Assembly: GCF_028767185.1 (NCBI RefSeq)
Contig: NZ_JARACK010000006.1
Coordinates: forward strand, 184,755 to 248,754
DNA length: 64,000 nt
Reading direction: 5' to 3'
Source: Mangrovimonas aestuarii
GTDB taxonomy: Bacteria > Bacteroidota > Bacteroidia > Flavobacteriales > Flavobacteriaceae
Below, piece after piece: positions 8,303 to 17,586 of the stretch. Position 1 is the stretch's first letter; each line of letters opens with the position of its first letter. Under the pieces are notes generated by a model that had not been told where the DNA came from, did not search any database, and saw only the letters and a program-made list of their open reading frames with translations. Position numbers and translations under genes: made by a program.

Positions 8303-9541
8303 CTAAAAATAGAACATAAACCCAAAGCTAATCCGCATGGCATCTCTGGATCTGTTCTCAGAAACATTAATATTATTTATTAAACCACTATAGTTAAAGT
8401 GTTTAACACCGTAATCCAGTTCCAGGCCAAAAGTCATTCGTTTGTATGGATCATACATCAAATTCACAATACCGTAATAATGGTAATTTCTTACATTTCC
8501 ATCAAAATGAATTAAATCAGGAGAAATATCTGTAGCAAGGATAAAACGCTCCATATCTTCCAAATTAAATTGAGTATATCCAAAAACAACATTAGTGTGG
8601 AGTTTTTTGGTAATAAAATACTCATATGTTGCCCAACCTCCATATGCAGGAGTCGCATTAAAGTCACCTCTTGTTGTTGGATAGCCATCATAACCTAAAC
8701 CAGCAACACTGGTCATATATGCTGTTATACCTTTGCCCCCAACCAACTGATACTGAAAAATTCCTTTATTCTTAGTATATTTTCCACTTAGCGAAAATCC
8801 GTAACCTACAAAACCATCTATTTCATCATTTAGTTTATAACGAATATACCTGAGAATTCCTGCCAAACGTATATGCCCCCAGCCCTTTTTATGTTGAATC
8901 GAAGAAGTAAAATCTGGGGTAACCTGTCTAGCATCCTCAACTAACGGTTCCAAATCGTCATAATTAAGATAATCCGTAATAGGTGCCTCTAAACTCAAAG
9001 TGTAATTCCAATTCTGGTTACTCAAACTGTTCATGTATTTTAGATGTGGCGAGCGAATCCAAACTCCAGAAGGAGGTCCTTCCCACTCCATTATATTAGG
9101 CCAAAGCACCTCATCTCCAAAGTTATTCCAGTTCTGCCCTATCTGCCAATGTTTGGTTTCTATATAGGCTTTTCGCAATCGCATTCTACCATCACCCCCC
9201 CAAAAATCGAATTCAACTACCGCCTTAATAACCTGACCATCGTCAAGGGCATAGTAAGTATCGAACTTAATTTGGGTCTGATATAGATCCATTTGAAAGC
9301 TCTTTTCATCATCATCGCCAAATACACTAATAAGCCCTACGTTAAAGGTTTCATTATCCTGCAAGCCTCCAAATACGTCAAAATAGCCATTTAACTTCAT
9401 GTTAGCCCCCAAACTGGATTGAAAACGTGGAATTCCATTTATTGAATCCTTAGATGTAACTGTAAAGAAACGGTCTTGGGATTGTACTGTGGCAGAGAAT
9501 AAAAAGCACACAGCAAAAAAAAATATAGAAGCACTCTTCAT
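8303..9541 (-). CDS. DcaP-like outer-membrane porin
   Basis: A 412-aa outer-membrane beta-barrel protein. It has a clear signal peptide (MKSASIFFFAVCFLFSATVQSQ, cut after SQ). Alternating polar and aromatic strands run throughout, and the final segment RISFGFMFYF ends in Phe, as expected for BAM-inserted barrels. The region with GQNWNNFGDEVLWPN and WEGPPSGVWIRSPHLKY resembles the DcaP family of trimeric porins for dicarboxylates and related acids. The substrate cannot be read from sequence. It is monocistronic; no matching transporter or TonB gene is next to it. Confidence 0.82.
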   Translation of the reverse strand: MKSASIFFFAVCFLFSATVQSQDRFFTVTSKDSINGIPRFQSSLGANMKLNGYFDVFGGLQDNETFNVGLISVFGDDDEKSFQMDLYQTQIKFDTYYALDDGQVIKAVVEFDFWGGDGRMRLRKAYIETKHWQIGQNWNNFGDEVLWPNIMEWEGPPSGVWIRSPHLKYMNSLSNQNWNYTLSLEAPITDYLNYDDLEPLVEDARQVTPDFTSSIQHKKGWGHIRLAGILRYIRYKLNDEIDGFVGYGFSLSGKYTKNKGIFQYQLVGGKGITAYMTSVAGLGYDGYPTTRGDFNATPAYGGWATYEYFITKKLHTNVVFGYTQFNLEDMERFILATDISPDLIHFDGNVRNYHYYGIVNLMYDPYKRMTFGLELDYGVKHFNYSGLINNINVSENRSRDAMRISFGFMFYF

Positions 9542-9649
9542 GACAGATATTTTCCCTGAAGTTAATTAAACCCTCCCAAAAACACCGTACAAAACTGACA
9601 AACAACGAATTAAAAAGACAAATATCAAAATCCCCTCATGGCTATACTT

Positions 9650-9681
9650 AAAAAAAAGAGAGCAACTAACTAGCTGCTCTC
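9650..9681 (-). terminator. Rho-independent terminator of the cyclophilin-FKBP gene
   Basis: Stem GAGAGCA / TGCTCTC with a 10-nt loop. On the minus strand it runs directly into eight T. It separates the immunophilin gene from the downstream porin gene. Confidence 0.85.
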
Positions 9682-9743
9682 ACTTCTTATATTACATTGA
9701 AATAAAATGCTTTATGCAATTCATTTTAAATTATTTGTAAATC

Positions 9744-10676
9744 TTACTTTACATTCATCAACTCTACATCGAAAATCAAAGTAGCATTAGGTGGAATAAC
9801 CCCTCCTGCACCTCTGGCGCCATATCCTAAATCGCTAGGAATAACCAAGCGAGCCTTATCGCCTACTTTAAGTAATTGCAAACCTTCATCCCAACCTGGA
9901 ATAACTTGACCAACACCAACTGTAAACTCCAATGGCTGATTTCTTTTGTAAGAAGAATCGAAAACAGTACCATCAGCTAACTGGCCTTTATAATGTACAG
10001 AAACTGTTTTACCTTTTTCTGCTTTAACGCCACTTCCTTCCTGAAGGATCTGGTAACGTAATCCGCTATCGGTTTTTTGGAAACCTGTAGCCAATTTATC
10101 CAATTCTGCCTCACGAGCTTGTTTCTCTTCAGCTATACGTCTTTCGCGAGCACCTTCAAATGTTCTAAACGCTTCTACAGCATGAAACGCTTCTGCAGCT
10201 TCACCTACGCGAATAATTTCAAGCGATTCAATAGTATCGTCTTGAGCAATTGCATCAACCACATCCTGCCCTTCTGTCACTTTCCCAAAAACAGTATGAT
10301 TCCCATCTAACCAAGGCGTTTCTACGTGAGTTATAAAAAACTGGCTCCCATTGGTTCCTGGTCCTGCATTCGCCATAGACAGTACGCCTGGTCCATCGTG
10401 CTTTAAGTCTGGGTGGAACTCATCATCAAACTGATACCCTGGATTACCCGTACCTGTCCCTAATGGACATCCTCCCTGAATCATAAAGTCTGGAATAACT
10501 CTATGAAACTTTAATCCATCATAATAAGGCTTCCCTTGAGGTTTTGCTGAATTCTCCAAATTTCCTTCGGCCAAGGCAACAAAGTTCCCAACCGTTCCCG
10601 GTGTTTTCTCATATTCTAAAGCAACTAAGATGTCACCTTTGCTGGTATTGAATTTTGCGTATAATCCGTCTTGCAT
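9744..10676 (-). CDS. Dual-family peptidyl-prolyl isomerase (cyclophilin + FKBP fusion)
   Basis: A 310-aa protein with two different prolyl-isomerase domains. Residues 1-155 are a cyclophilin ([18 protein letters not shown], then [23 protein letters not shown] split by a few residues, and SQFFITH). Residues 205-310 are an FKBP ([63 protein letters not shown]). A charged helical linker (about 160-200) joins them. No signal peptide is present, so it is probably cytoplasmic. Cyclophilin-FKBP chimeras are known from flavobacteria and spirochaetes. Both active sites look complete. Confidence 0.93.
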   Translation of the reverse strand: MQDGLYAKFNTSKGDILVALEYEKTPGTVGNFVALAEGNLENSAKPQGKPYYDGLKFHRVIPDFMIQGGCPLGTGTGNPGYQFDDEFHPDLKHDGPGVLSMANAGPGTNGSQFFITHVETPWLDGNHTVFGKVTEGQDVVDAIAQDDTIESLEIIRVGEAAEAFHAVEAFRTFEGARERRIAEEKQAREAELDKLATGFQKTDSGLRYQILQEGSGVKAEKGKTVSVHYKGQLADGTVFDSSYKRNQPLEFTVGVGQVIPGWDEGLQLLKVGDKARLVIPSDLGYGARGAGGVIPPNATLIFDVELMNVK

Positions 10677-10698
10677 ATGCTTGTATTTTAATTGACCG

Positions 10699-10728
10699 CA
10701 AATTTACAACAATTGTGCCGTTGACAAA
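10699..10728 (-). promoter_or_regulatory. Promoter of the cyclophilin-FKBP gene with overlapping palindrome
   Basis: On the minus strand TTTG, 18 bp, TAAATTTG: both boxes match the Bacteroidota consensus. The -33 box lies inside a hairpin-capable sequence at 10,716-10,734 (TGCCGTT / AACGGCA, loop GACAA), which could be an operator. Confidence 0.65.
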
Positions 10729-10734
10729 ACGGCA

Positions 10735-11064
10735 GTTTTTTCTGCTAGTCATGAAATTATAACTAATATAGTTTTACACCCCATTGTATCCCCCTTATAT
10801 CAATTTCATCTTTTAACAAACAGATGATGATTATACTGGCTAAAACTAGAATAACAATTACAAACACAGAGTTATGATAATTGCCCTACTAGTTGTATTG
10901 ATTATTCATTTCAATATTCCAGAAACATCATCCTTAAGACTTACATACTTTACCCTATAGCAATCCAATATTCCAAAATATCAAAGTAACAAGCAAAATC
11001 ACCGACCAATCCTCTCTATTTTACGTCAACCTACCTTGTGGGTTTCATTTCATCCCACTATATT
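10735..11064. other. Gene-free stretch before the polysaccharide locus
   Basis: AT-rich, with no gene that can be supported. A 28-codon hydrophobic frame beginning at 10,873 has no supporting signal. On the right it ends in the promoter of the sugar transferase gene. Confidence 0.6.
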
Positions 11065-11072
11065 TAACTTTG
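11065..11072 (+). promoter_or_regulatory. -7 element of the initiating sugar transferase gene
   Basis: TAACTTTG is a perfect TAnnTTTG box 17 bp before the ATG at 11,090. No clear TTTG is found at the expected distance upstream. It places the transcription start after the alternative TTG at 11,036, which argues for the ATG. Confidence 0.6.
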
Positions 11073-11089
11073 TAAATCCAACCAAAAAA

Positions 11090-12481
11090 ATGACCAAACG
11101 AAACTGGCACTTTAACATCTCTGAGCGAAAAATACTCCTTCGGCTTTTTGATATTACATTTGTATTGTGCCTGCTTCACCTTATAGGGAGTTATTTTCAT
11201 TTTAACTATTTTTCCATATCTACAGATAATTGGGTTTGGATATTTGTACTCATGTTATACATCACCATTTTTGGGACTGTTTTTGAAATGTACGATCTAA
11301 AAAAATCCAGTGAGCTCTATAGAGTGTTCATAAACATCGTGCTTACCGCTACTTTAACCGTTGGTTTTTATTTGATGACACCATTCTGGACACCTTTTCT
11401 ACCAGAAAAACGCCTACATATTCTATATTTCTATTTGGCAATCATCTCTGGGCTCTTCCTTTGGCGGTTAGGTTACATCTATTTGGTTAGCACTCCCCGA
11501 TTTTATAAACGGGTTTTGTTCGTAGGCGATTTACAAAACACCGGTCAGTTGATTTTAGCTTTAGAAAAAGCCGACCCCAACTACCATATTATAGGTTCGG
11601 TTTGTTCCCAAACCATGACAAAAAAACCACTGAACGGGAGTTCGTTTGAAGGCTATCAAAATCTCCCCATCACCGAGGTGGTGCATTTAGAAAATGTATC
11701 GGAAGTAATTATTACCAATTCAGGAATAGACGACCTACATCCACATGTCTACAATGACCTTATGTCTCTTATGGATCATGGCATTCCCATTAAGGAATAC
11801 AATAAAGTGTATGAGGATATGACCTACCGCCTTCCGGTGCACACTATGGGGAATGAATTTTACAAACACCTACCCTTCAGCCGTAGTAATTACAATGCGT
11901 TGTATCAGTTTTTCCAAAGACTTACAGACATTATTGTAAGTTGCTTGGGGCTATTAGTAATGGTAATACTGCTTCCTTTTATCTTCGCGATTAATCTTGT
12001 TGCAAACCGCGGACCACTGTTTTACATCCAAGACCGTGTTGGGCGATTTGGAAAAACGTTCAAAATCATCAAGTTTAGAACCATGATCCCTGAAGCCGAA
12101 CCCAACGGCCCACAATGGACAACTAAAAATGATAAAAGAGTAACACCATTCGGGAAACTAATGCGTGGATTAAGAATGGACGAAATTCCTCAGTTCATTA
12201 ACGTGATGAAGGGAGAAATGAGCCTGATAGGTCCAAGACCTGAGCGCCCTGAATTTGTTAAAGAATTATCACAATCCATTCCTTTTTATGATACTCGCCA
12301 TGTCATTCCTCCCGGACTTACGGGTTGGTCGCAAGTCAATGTGCGCTTCGGTTCCTCCGTAGAAGCAAGTATGCTAAAATTGCAATACGATCTGTACTAC
12401 ATTAAACACCGCGATTTCTTTTTAGATATCAACATTATGGTAAAAACCCTTACTACTGTGCTGTTTTTTAGAGGACAGTAG
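11090..12481 (+). CDS. Polyprenyl-phosphate glycosyl-1-phosphate transferase (WcaJ/WbaP-like)
   Basis: A 463-aa inner-membrane enzyme that starts repeat-unit synthesis by moving a sugar-1-phosphate from a nucleotide sugar to undecaprenyl phosphate. The N-terminal part has about four hydrophobic helices and a CoA-binding-like domain (FYKRVLFVGDLQNTGQL near residue 145). A fifth membrane segment (IIVSCLGLLVMVILLPFIFA) precedes the catalytic domain, with YIQDRVGRFGKTFKIIKFRTM, the MRGLRMDEIPQF motif, SLIGPRPERPEF and PPGLTGWSQV. A longer frame could begin at TTG 11,036, but the -7 box at 11,065 lies inside that extension. The first sugar is not deducible. Confidence 0.93.
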   Translation: MTKRNWHFNISERKILLRLFDITFVLCLLHLIGSYFHFNYFSISTDNWVWIFVLMLYITIFGTVFEMYDLKKSSELYRVFINIVLTATLTVGFYLMTPFWTPFLPEKRLHILYFYLAIISGLFLWRLGYIYLVSTPRFYKRVLFVGDLQNTGQLILALEKADPNYHIIGSVCSQTMTKKPLNGSSFEGYQNLPITEVVHLENVSEVIITNSGIDDLHPHVYNDLMSLMDHGIPIKEYNKVYEDMTYRLPVHTMGNEFYKHLPFSRSNYNALYQFFQRLTDIIVSCLGLLVMVILLPFIFAINLVANRGPLFYIQDRVGRFGKTFKIIKFRTMIPEAEPNGPQWTTKNDKRVTPFGKLMRGLRMDEIPQFINVMKGEMSLIGPRPERPEFVKELSQSIPFYDTRHVIPPGLTGWSQVNVRFGSSVEASMLKLQYDLYYIKHRDFFLDINIMVKTLTTVLFFRGQ

Positions 12482-12870
12482 CTATTTATCACATAGCATT
12501 AAGAACAAAGTATTGATAAGGTGAAAGATAAAAAAGGGGGACTTTTCTGAAGAACCTAGACCGCGTTACTGATAGATAATAGAATATAGACTTGATTATT
12601 CAAAAAATTTAGCAATCTACAAACATCAACCGTAAATCTGTTGATTCGGGATTGATTAGTTCGTTAATTTGAAGTACAAACTTTTCCTAAACGTCACTGC
12701 GAGGCTAACAAGCGAACGCAGTCTCACCTGCATTTAAACAGAGTAATACATAAAGTCAGCTCACATAGTCATTCTGCCAGTTCTTTTCCTAGCTTTATCT
12801 GCCTGCCACCTTAACAATTTAAGTTATTTAGGCAGAAGGTTCGAGAACAAGCCTGACTTAATACTTGATA
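12482..12870. other. Intergenic stretch between convergent genes, with repeat debris
   Basis: No gene seen. It contains a degenerate dispersed repeat near 12,692-12,730 (CGTCACTGCGAGG... related to the TCGCAATGAC elements at 19.3 and 42.7 kb). It also contains a long hairpin at 12,798-12,836. Confidence 0.6.
12798..12836. repeat. Inverted repeat at the left end of the minus-strand sugar operon
   Basis: TCTGCCT and AGGCAGA enclose 25 nt that hold a second weak palindrome (CTTAA-CAA-TTTAAG). It may form a two-step stem after the last gene of the operon. No T-run follows, so it is not a clear terminator. Confidence 0.55.
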
Positions 12871-13884
12871 CTAACTACATAATACCTCTTTCCAAAGCCC
12901 CTTAACAACCTCCCAATCATAGTCTTCCACTTTTTTACGAGCCGCCAGAGCTAGAGATTCTGTCAACGTACTATCTCCATGCAATCTCAAAATAGCATCA
13001 GCCATGGCCTCTTCGTCATTAGCAGGAACTAACAAGCCTTCTTTATTATCTTCTATCAAATAAGGCATCCCACCAACATTCGTAGATACAATAGGTAACC
13101 CTAAAGCCATAACTTCAATTACACTAACCGGCATATTATCAAAGTTGGTAGTATTGATAAACACATTGTATTCTTTTGCCAACGTTGTCCATTCCTTTTT
13201 ACTGAGTTTACCCGTAAACTTTACTGTTACTCCCAATGTATTTGCCAAAGCCTTAACCCCAGCCAAGCTCCCATCACTATCAGGGCCAACCATACATAAC
13301 TCAGTAGTATAACCACTATCTTTTAAGATTTTTAAAACCTTAACTGCCATAGCTGGATTATATATATTTGAAAACGACCTTACCCACAACAATTTTATTG
13401 ATGATATGTTACGTAACAAAAATGGGTAATCTTCTATATGTAATGCATTTGGAATAAAGATCACATTTTTATAACCATAGCTTGCAAATGCCTCCTGTAA
13501 ATACCGTGATGGCGAAACCATTGCATAGGCGTGCTTAAAAATGAGTTTTGACAAATAAGGGTTCCTCTTTAAGCGATAAGGTAAGTTGCCGCCATTTAAA
13601 CTGGGAATGTATTTTAAGTTTAATAACCTACAACATTGACCTACTATTAAGGCATAATAAAAGTTTTGTGTGCTATAAGTATCTATTATAACCCTATCAG
13701 CTTTTTTGGCATGAATAAAACAACTTCCAACCATATCCAACAACCTAAACAACTTGTTATTTTTAGTTGAAGCATACCATACCCCATAGCCTTCATTTTC
13801 TAATTGGGCACCGTGCAACTGTATGGAAGACACATTAGCCTTGGAGTTGCTTAATCTGTTTCCTATGTAAAGTAGGTTTCTCAT
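12871..13884 (-). CDS. Glycosyltransferase, GT4 family
   Basis: A 337-aa cytoplasmic GT-B glycosyltransferase. The donor-binding C-terminal half shows KLLWVRSFSNIYNPAMAV, LCMVGPDSDG, the VKFTGKLSK strand and the nucleotide-binding EVMALGLPIVSTNVGG stretch with a Glu-x7-Glu type pattern slightly modified. It is the last gene of the minus-strand polysaccharide operon. Its start overlaps the upstream polymerase gene by 50 bp, a strong sign of co-translation. Donor and acceptor are unknown. Confidence 0.88.
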   Translation of the reverse strand: MRNLLYIGNRLSNSKANVSSIQLHGAQLENEGYGVWYASTKNNKLFRLLDMVGSCFIHAKKADRVIIDTYSTQNFYYALIVGQCCRLLNLKYIPSLNGGNLPYRLKRNPYLSKLIFKHAYAMVSPSRYLQEAFASYGYKNVIFIPNALHIEDYPFLLRNISSIKLLWVRSFSNIYNPAMAVKVLKILKDSGYTTELCMVGPDSDGSLAGVKALANTLGVTVKFTGKLSKKEWTTLAKEYNVFINTTNFDNMPVSVIEVMALGLPIVSTNVGGMPYLIEDNKEGLLVPANDEEAMADAILRLHGDSTLTESLALAARKKVEDYDWEVVKGLWKEVLCS

Positions 13885-15217
13885 TGGTTACATTCACTAA
13901 AGATAAAGCGTATAAAAAAGCGGGAGCAGCAATACGCATCCCTGAATGGTTAATCGTTGCAAACCAAAAGGCTAAAAAAGCATAGAAATACAGGCTCTTT
14001 TTATTTCTAGTTCTATAAGATAATGGTTTAAATATCAGTATTAAAAGTATTATTATTCCAAAAAAACCATGTTCAGACAACAAGCGCCCTACTTCATTAT
14101 GAGACGGCAATTCATGCCCATCCCGTTCAACTCTAATGTCTTTTACTCTGCTAGCTCCTATCCCTAAAAATGGACTACTCAAAAAACCATCAACCTCTTC
14201 CATAAACAAATCCACCCTACCTGTAGCAATATCATTCTTTTCACGGCCTAAAGCATCTTCATTTGCATAGCGTTTGTCTATCAATCCTTTCGTTTGAGCA
14301 GAACTTATAGTCCAAGTGACCATAATAGCGACAGTAAAAAGGAAAAAAGAGCCCATTATTTGATTTTTACGATGATATGACGCTTTCATATACATCACCA
14401 TTAAAAATGCAGCCACTACAATAATAGCAGCAAACACTCCTCCCCTACTAAAAGTCACAATCGCTCTAAAAGTCATTGCTCCTAAAATAGCCAGATTTAG
14501 TAATTTAAGAAAAAAAGTAGGAGACTGCATAAACAAACGAACCACCATTGCAAACATCCCAAGTCCTAAAGCTGTTGACACTTGATTGGGTCCAAACCCT
14601 CCAGAAGCTGCCGCATTAGAAGCCGTACCAGACAGCACATCTTTTACACTGGGGTTGTAAAGGAATAAATAAGTAGTTGTTGCAATACATGGTAACGCAA
14701 GATAGAGAATTACATCCAGTATTTGTTTATGAGTTACTTTTCTATCATAACAAAACAATGCTGCAATTCCCAAACATACCGGTCCACTGAGTACAAAGGC
14801 TATGTTAGTCCTAAAATTAGCACCGAAGCTTAACGTTACTGAAGCTACTAATATGGCCGGAACTAATAAAATTAAGTATAAAAAATAGGGATACCCCTTC
14901 CCTGAGACTCCTTTGAAAAATATCCCCATCAAAGTGAATAGAATCACTAAATATTTAGAAGCCTCATAAGCCAAGCCTCCTTTTGTCATTCTAAACAGTA
15001 TCTCGGCACCAGAAAAATAGGCACAGGCAAGCAATATTTCATAAGTCTTCTCCTTATCAGAGGCTGCTACAATATTCCAGATAAAGTATAACATTATTAT
15101 AAGGAAAAACAGCTTCGCCAGCGGCTCCATCACAAAAAAAGCCCCCCCCATTCCAATATGCATTAGCACCAAGGAGATGTAATTGTCTTTTGTATATTTT
15201 CGTGAAGCCCTAATCAA
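13835..15217 (-). CDS. O-antigen polymerase / ligase-type membrane protein (Wzy/WaaL-like)
   Basis: A 460-aa integral membrane protein with about eleven hydrophobic helices and a large periplasmic loop (about residues 305-385). The loop holds the usual motif in which SHNEVGRLLSEHGFFGI follows FLGIGASRV, as in the Wzy_C/O-antigen ligase family. In the locus it would polymerise repeat units or join chains to an acceptor. The start is a TTG that overlaps the stop of the upstream glycosyltransferase (TTGATTAG), suggesting translational coupling. An ATG further in would remove the first helix. Confidence 0.8.
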   Translation of the reverse strand: MIRASRKYTKDNYISLVLMHIGMGGAFFVMEPLAKLFFLIIMLYFIWNIVAASDKEKTYEILLACAYFSGAEILFRMTKGGLAYEASKYLVILFTLMGIFFKGVSGKGYPYFLYLILLVPAILVASVTLSFGANFRTNIAFVLSGPVCLGIAALFCYDRKVTHKQILDVILYLALPCIATTTYLFLYNPSVKDVLSGTASNAAASGGFGPNQVSTALGLGMFAMVVRLFMQSPTFFLKLLNLAILGAMTFRAIVTFSRGGVFAAIIVVAAFLMVMYMKASYHRKNQIMGSFFLFTVAIMVTWTISSAQTKGLIDKRYANEDALGREKNDIATGRVDLFMEEVDGFLSSPFLGIGASRVKDIRVERDGHELPSHNEVGRLLSEHGFFGIIILLILIFKPLSYRTRNKKSLYFYAFLAFWFATINHSGMRIAAPAFLYALSLVNVTNEKPTLHRKQIKQLQG

Positions 15218-16358
15218 CTTGTAAACTTGTATTTACTTGCATTAACCGATGTATTCTGTTGTTATAATGGTTAAAAGTAAACTTTTGTACCAATTTTGAA
15301 TTATCTCCAGTCATTTCATCTAGCACATTAAAATCGCCGGAAAGTACATTTTCTAAAACCTCCTTAAGTTCCTTTTCTGTAATATTCTCCAACAAGAAAC
15401 CATTTTGTCCATGACTAATATACTGACCTATTGATGATATTTTAGAAACTATAGGTAGTAATCCAAAATTCATTGCTTCAGCAATTACCTTGGGAAATCC
15501 TTCTGAGGCAGTCGTGGGCATCAAGAACAAATGAGATTTCTTATAAATATCGAACACTTTGTTTCGTTCTAAAAGACCATGAAATACTACTTCTACTCCA
15601 ATTCCTTCTGCCATCTGTTTAAAGTGATTTAGGTCCTTGCCATCACCGACAAAATGCACCTTTCCCAATTTAGATTTTGCCTCATTAGGTAAAGCTTCCA
15701 AGGCTTTGATAATTCTACCCACACCTTTTTCAGTTTCCAAGCGCCCCACATAACAACAATTCAATCTTCCCGACCAATCTTTCAAAGTTAGTATTGCCTC
15801 CCCTTCCATTATATCCTCATCAGTCAAACAAGGATTCTCAAAAGTCAGGCAGTGCTCTGGCTGATTGGCCCAATCCCCATTGATAGTGACCGGCCTCCCT
15901 TGTTGTTTAAGCATCCATCTTTGTAATCGATATCCCAAAGGCGGTTGATTCTGATTCCAATTCCCCGCATACTTATACCATCCTTGTTTCTTAACACACA
16001 AACTTAAAAAAGGAATCAGGTATACTCCAATACCTGTAGGAGTTCTTAACTGAAAACAATCAGACTTCTTTAAGATTCCCCTAACAATTCCAATAACCTT
16101 GGGCGCCATTACCATTGAGTGAAACTTACTTGCTAAACTTTGCCCGCCCATCGGAGGCAACGACACAAATGTAACCCGCTCTGATTGGTACGGCAATGCC
16201 GATAAAGGTGCTTTTCCTTCATGTAACATAGCCACATGAAAAATATGATCAAAGACCTCCAAAAGATGGTTAATCTCTGTCACGGTTGGTCCCCATCCTA
16301 CAATGGTACCGTCGTCAAGTTTATAATGTTCTGTATGTGATATTATGGTTAGTTTCAA
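15210..16358 (-). CDS. Glycosyltransferase, GT4 family
   Basis: A 382-aa GT-B enzyme. The C-terminal Rossmann domain shows NCCYVGRLETEKGVGRIIKAL, VHFVGDGKDL, VVFHGLLERNKVF and the catalytic-site pattern MPTTASEGFPKVIAEAMNFG, the GT4 Glu-x7-Glu signature. The N-terminal acceptor domain begins MKLTIISHTEHY. It overlaps the next gene by 8 bp. It is preceded by 126 bp without a gene, so a promoter or processing site may lie there, although none is recognised. Confidence 0.9.
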   Translation of the reverse strand: MKLTIISHTEHYKLDDGTIVGWGPTVTEINHLLEVFDHIFHVAMLHEGKAPLSALPYQSERVTFVSLPPMGGQSLASKFHSMVMAPKVIGIVRGILKKSDCFQLRTPTGIGVYLIPFLSLCVKKQGWYKYAGNWNQNQPPLGYRLQRWMLKQQGRPVTINGDWANQPEHCLTFENPCLTDEDIMEGEAILTLKDWSGRLNCCYVGRLETEKGVGRIIKALEALPNEAKSKLGKVHFVGDGKDLNHFKQMAEGIGVEVVFHGLLERNKVFDIYKKSHLFLMPTTASEGFPKVIAEAMNFGLLPIVSKISSIGQYISHGQNGFLLENITEKELKEVLENVLSGDFNVLDEMTGDNSKLVQKFTFNHYNNRIHRLMQVNTSLQVD

Positions 16359-16484
16359 GCTTCTTGGTTCTGATGATAAATTAACGGATTATCTTTGGTA
16401 AAACCAACCCTCTTCAGCCCTATGCGCGCCCTCCCTAAAAAGAGGAAGAACATTATCTATTTCAATTAAAAATGACCAAATTCT

Positions 16485-17585
16485 TCAGATTAATTCCAAA
16501 TACCTTTTAACCACCAACTCCCAATCATGTTGCTTTGCCCACTTTCGGGCATTCTGCTGATACATAATGTAATCTTTCATGATTTCTGATAACGCCTGTC
16601 CCATCTCACTCGGACTGTCTTTATCAACTAACATCCCGGTTTCACCGCCTTTAATAGCATCCTCAATACCTGATCCTTTTGCCCCAATCGCAGGCTTCCC
16701 CAAAACATTAGCTTCTAAAATGGCTATCCCAAAGCCTTCTACATCCCCGGTATCGGTTTCCTGACTCAACATAATAAATACATCACTTGCTGCCAGTTTC
16801 TGCTTTAAATCTGAAAACGGCAACACCCCATGAAAGGTTATATGATTTTCAACCTTCAACTCTTTAGCTATAAATTCAAACTCTTTCTGATTACTTGGAA
16901 TCCCCACACAATGGTAGTGGATATCTGGATACTGCTTTATCAAGTCAGGCAACTGCCTAATTACATTGGCCTGCCCCTTACGTTCGGATACATGTCCTAC
17001 GGTTATTAAAGCTGGACTTCCTTGCAACTCTTGTTTTTCTTCACCATTTAACTGCCAAAGATTATAATCAATGCCGTTAGGAATAACTCGAACATCCTTC
17101 AATTGTAAATGGTCTACCAGTTCTTTTGTGTAAATAGACACTGCCACCACCATAGTAAAGCGCTTAAGAGCCGCATCTATAGATCTCTTTAATAATAGAT
17201 TTTTAAAATTAACCTCCGTACCATGTATTACAGCTATATACTTTCGCTTGTACAACAAACTTAAACCTGCCGCCAACCATAACGGAAATTTCCCTGTCGC
17301 CATTACCGTAGTGACACTTTTAATTTCTGCAACACTTTTCGAAATACGATTAAGGTACATTATACCTCTAGGTTTTGACAATGGTATTCTAACCACCTTA
17401 AACGGTAAATCTTTATCAAAATGCTTTTCTTCTTCAAGATGTTCGGAGCGTTGATCGGCAATAACTGTTACTTTACAGCTTTTGGAAAGACCCTTTGCTA
17501 GATGAAACGCATGATTCCCTATGCCCCCTGGTAAAGGTGGAAACTCAGAACTAATTAAAAGTATGTTCCCTGTTTGATTCTCCAT
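16485..17585 (-). CDS. Glycosyltransferase, GT4 family
   Basis: A 366-aa GT-B enzyme. The N-terminal glycine-rich start LISSEFPPLPGGIGNHAF is typical of GT4 (acceptor side). The donor side shows ALITVGHVSERKGQANVIRQL, YHCVGIPSN, ITFHGVLPFSDL and EGFGIAILEANVLGKPAIG with the E-x7-E catalytic motif. The start codon is one base after the stop of the upstream GT2 gene, so the two are one transcription unit. Confidence 0.92.
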   Translation of the reverse strand: MENQTGNILLISSEFPPLPGGIGNHAFHLAKGLSKSCKVTVIADQRSEHLEEEKHFDKDLPFKVVRIPLSKPRGIMYLNRISKSVAEIKSVTTVMATGKFPLWLAAGLSLLYKRKYIAVIHGTEVNFKNLLLKRSIDAALKRFTMVVAVSIYTKELVDHLQLKDVRVIPNGIDYNLWQLNGEEKQELQGSPALITVGHVSERKGQANVIRQLPDLIKQYPDIHYHCVGIPSNQKEFEFIAKELKVENHITFHGVLPFSDLKQKLAASDVFIMLSQETDTGDVEGFGIAILEANVLGKPAIGAKGSGIEDAIKGGETGMLVDKDSPSEMGQALSEIMKDYIMYQQNARKWAKQHDWELVVKRYLELI

Positions 17586-17586
17586 C

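Noticed and set aside
10873..10959. 28-codon hydrophobic frame before the sugar transferase
   Set aside because: Too short, without conservation signal or leader-peptide features.
11036..11089. TTG start giving an 18-residue longer sugar transferase
   Set aside because: The perfect -7 box at 11,065-11,072 lies inside this extension, so the ATG at 11,090 is the better start.
12482..12870. Possible tRNA in the gap after the sugar transferase
   Set aside because: The hairpin at 12,798-12,836 lacks cloverleaf features and the TTCGA loop context; no tRNA seen anywhere in the window.
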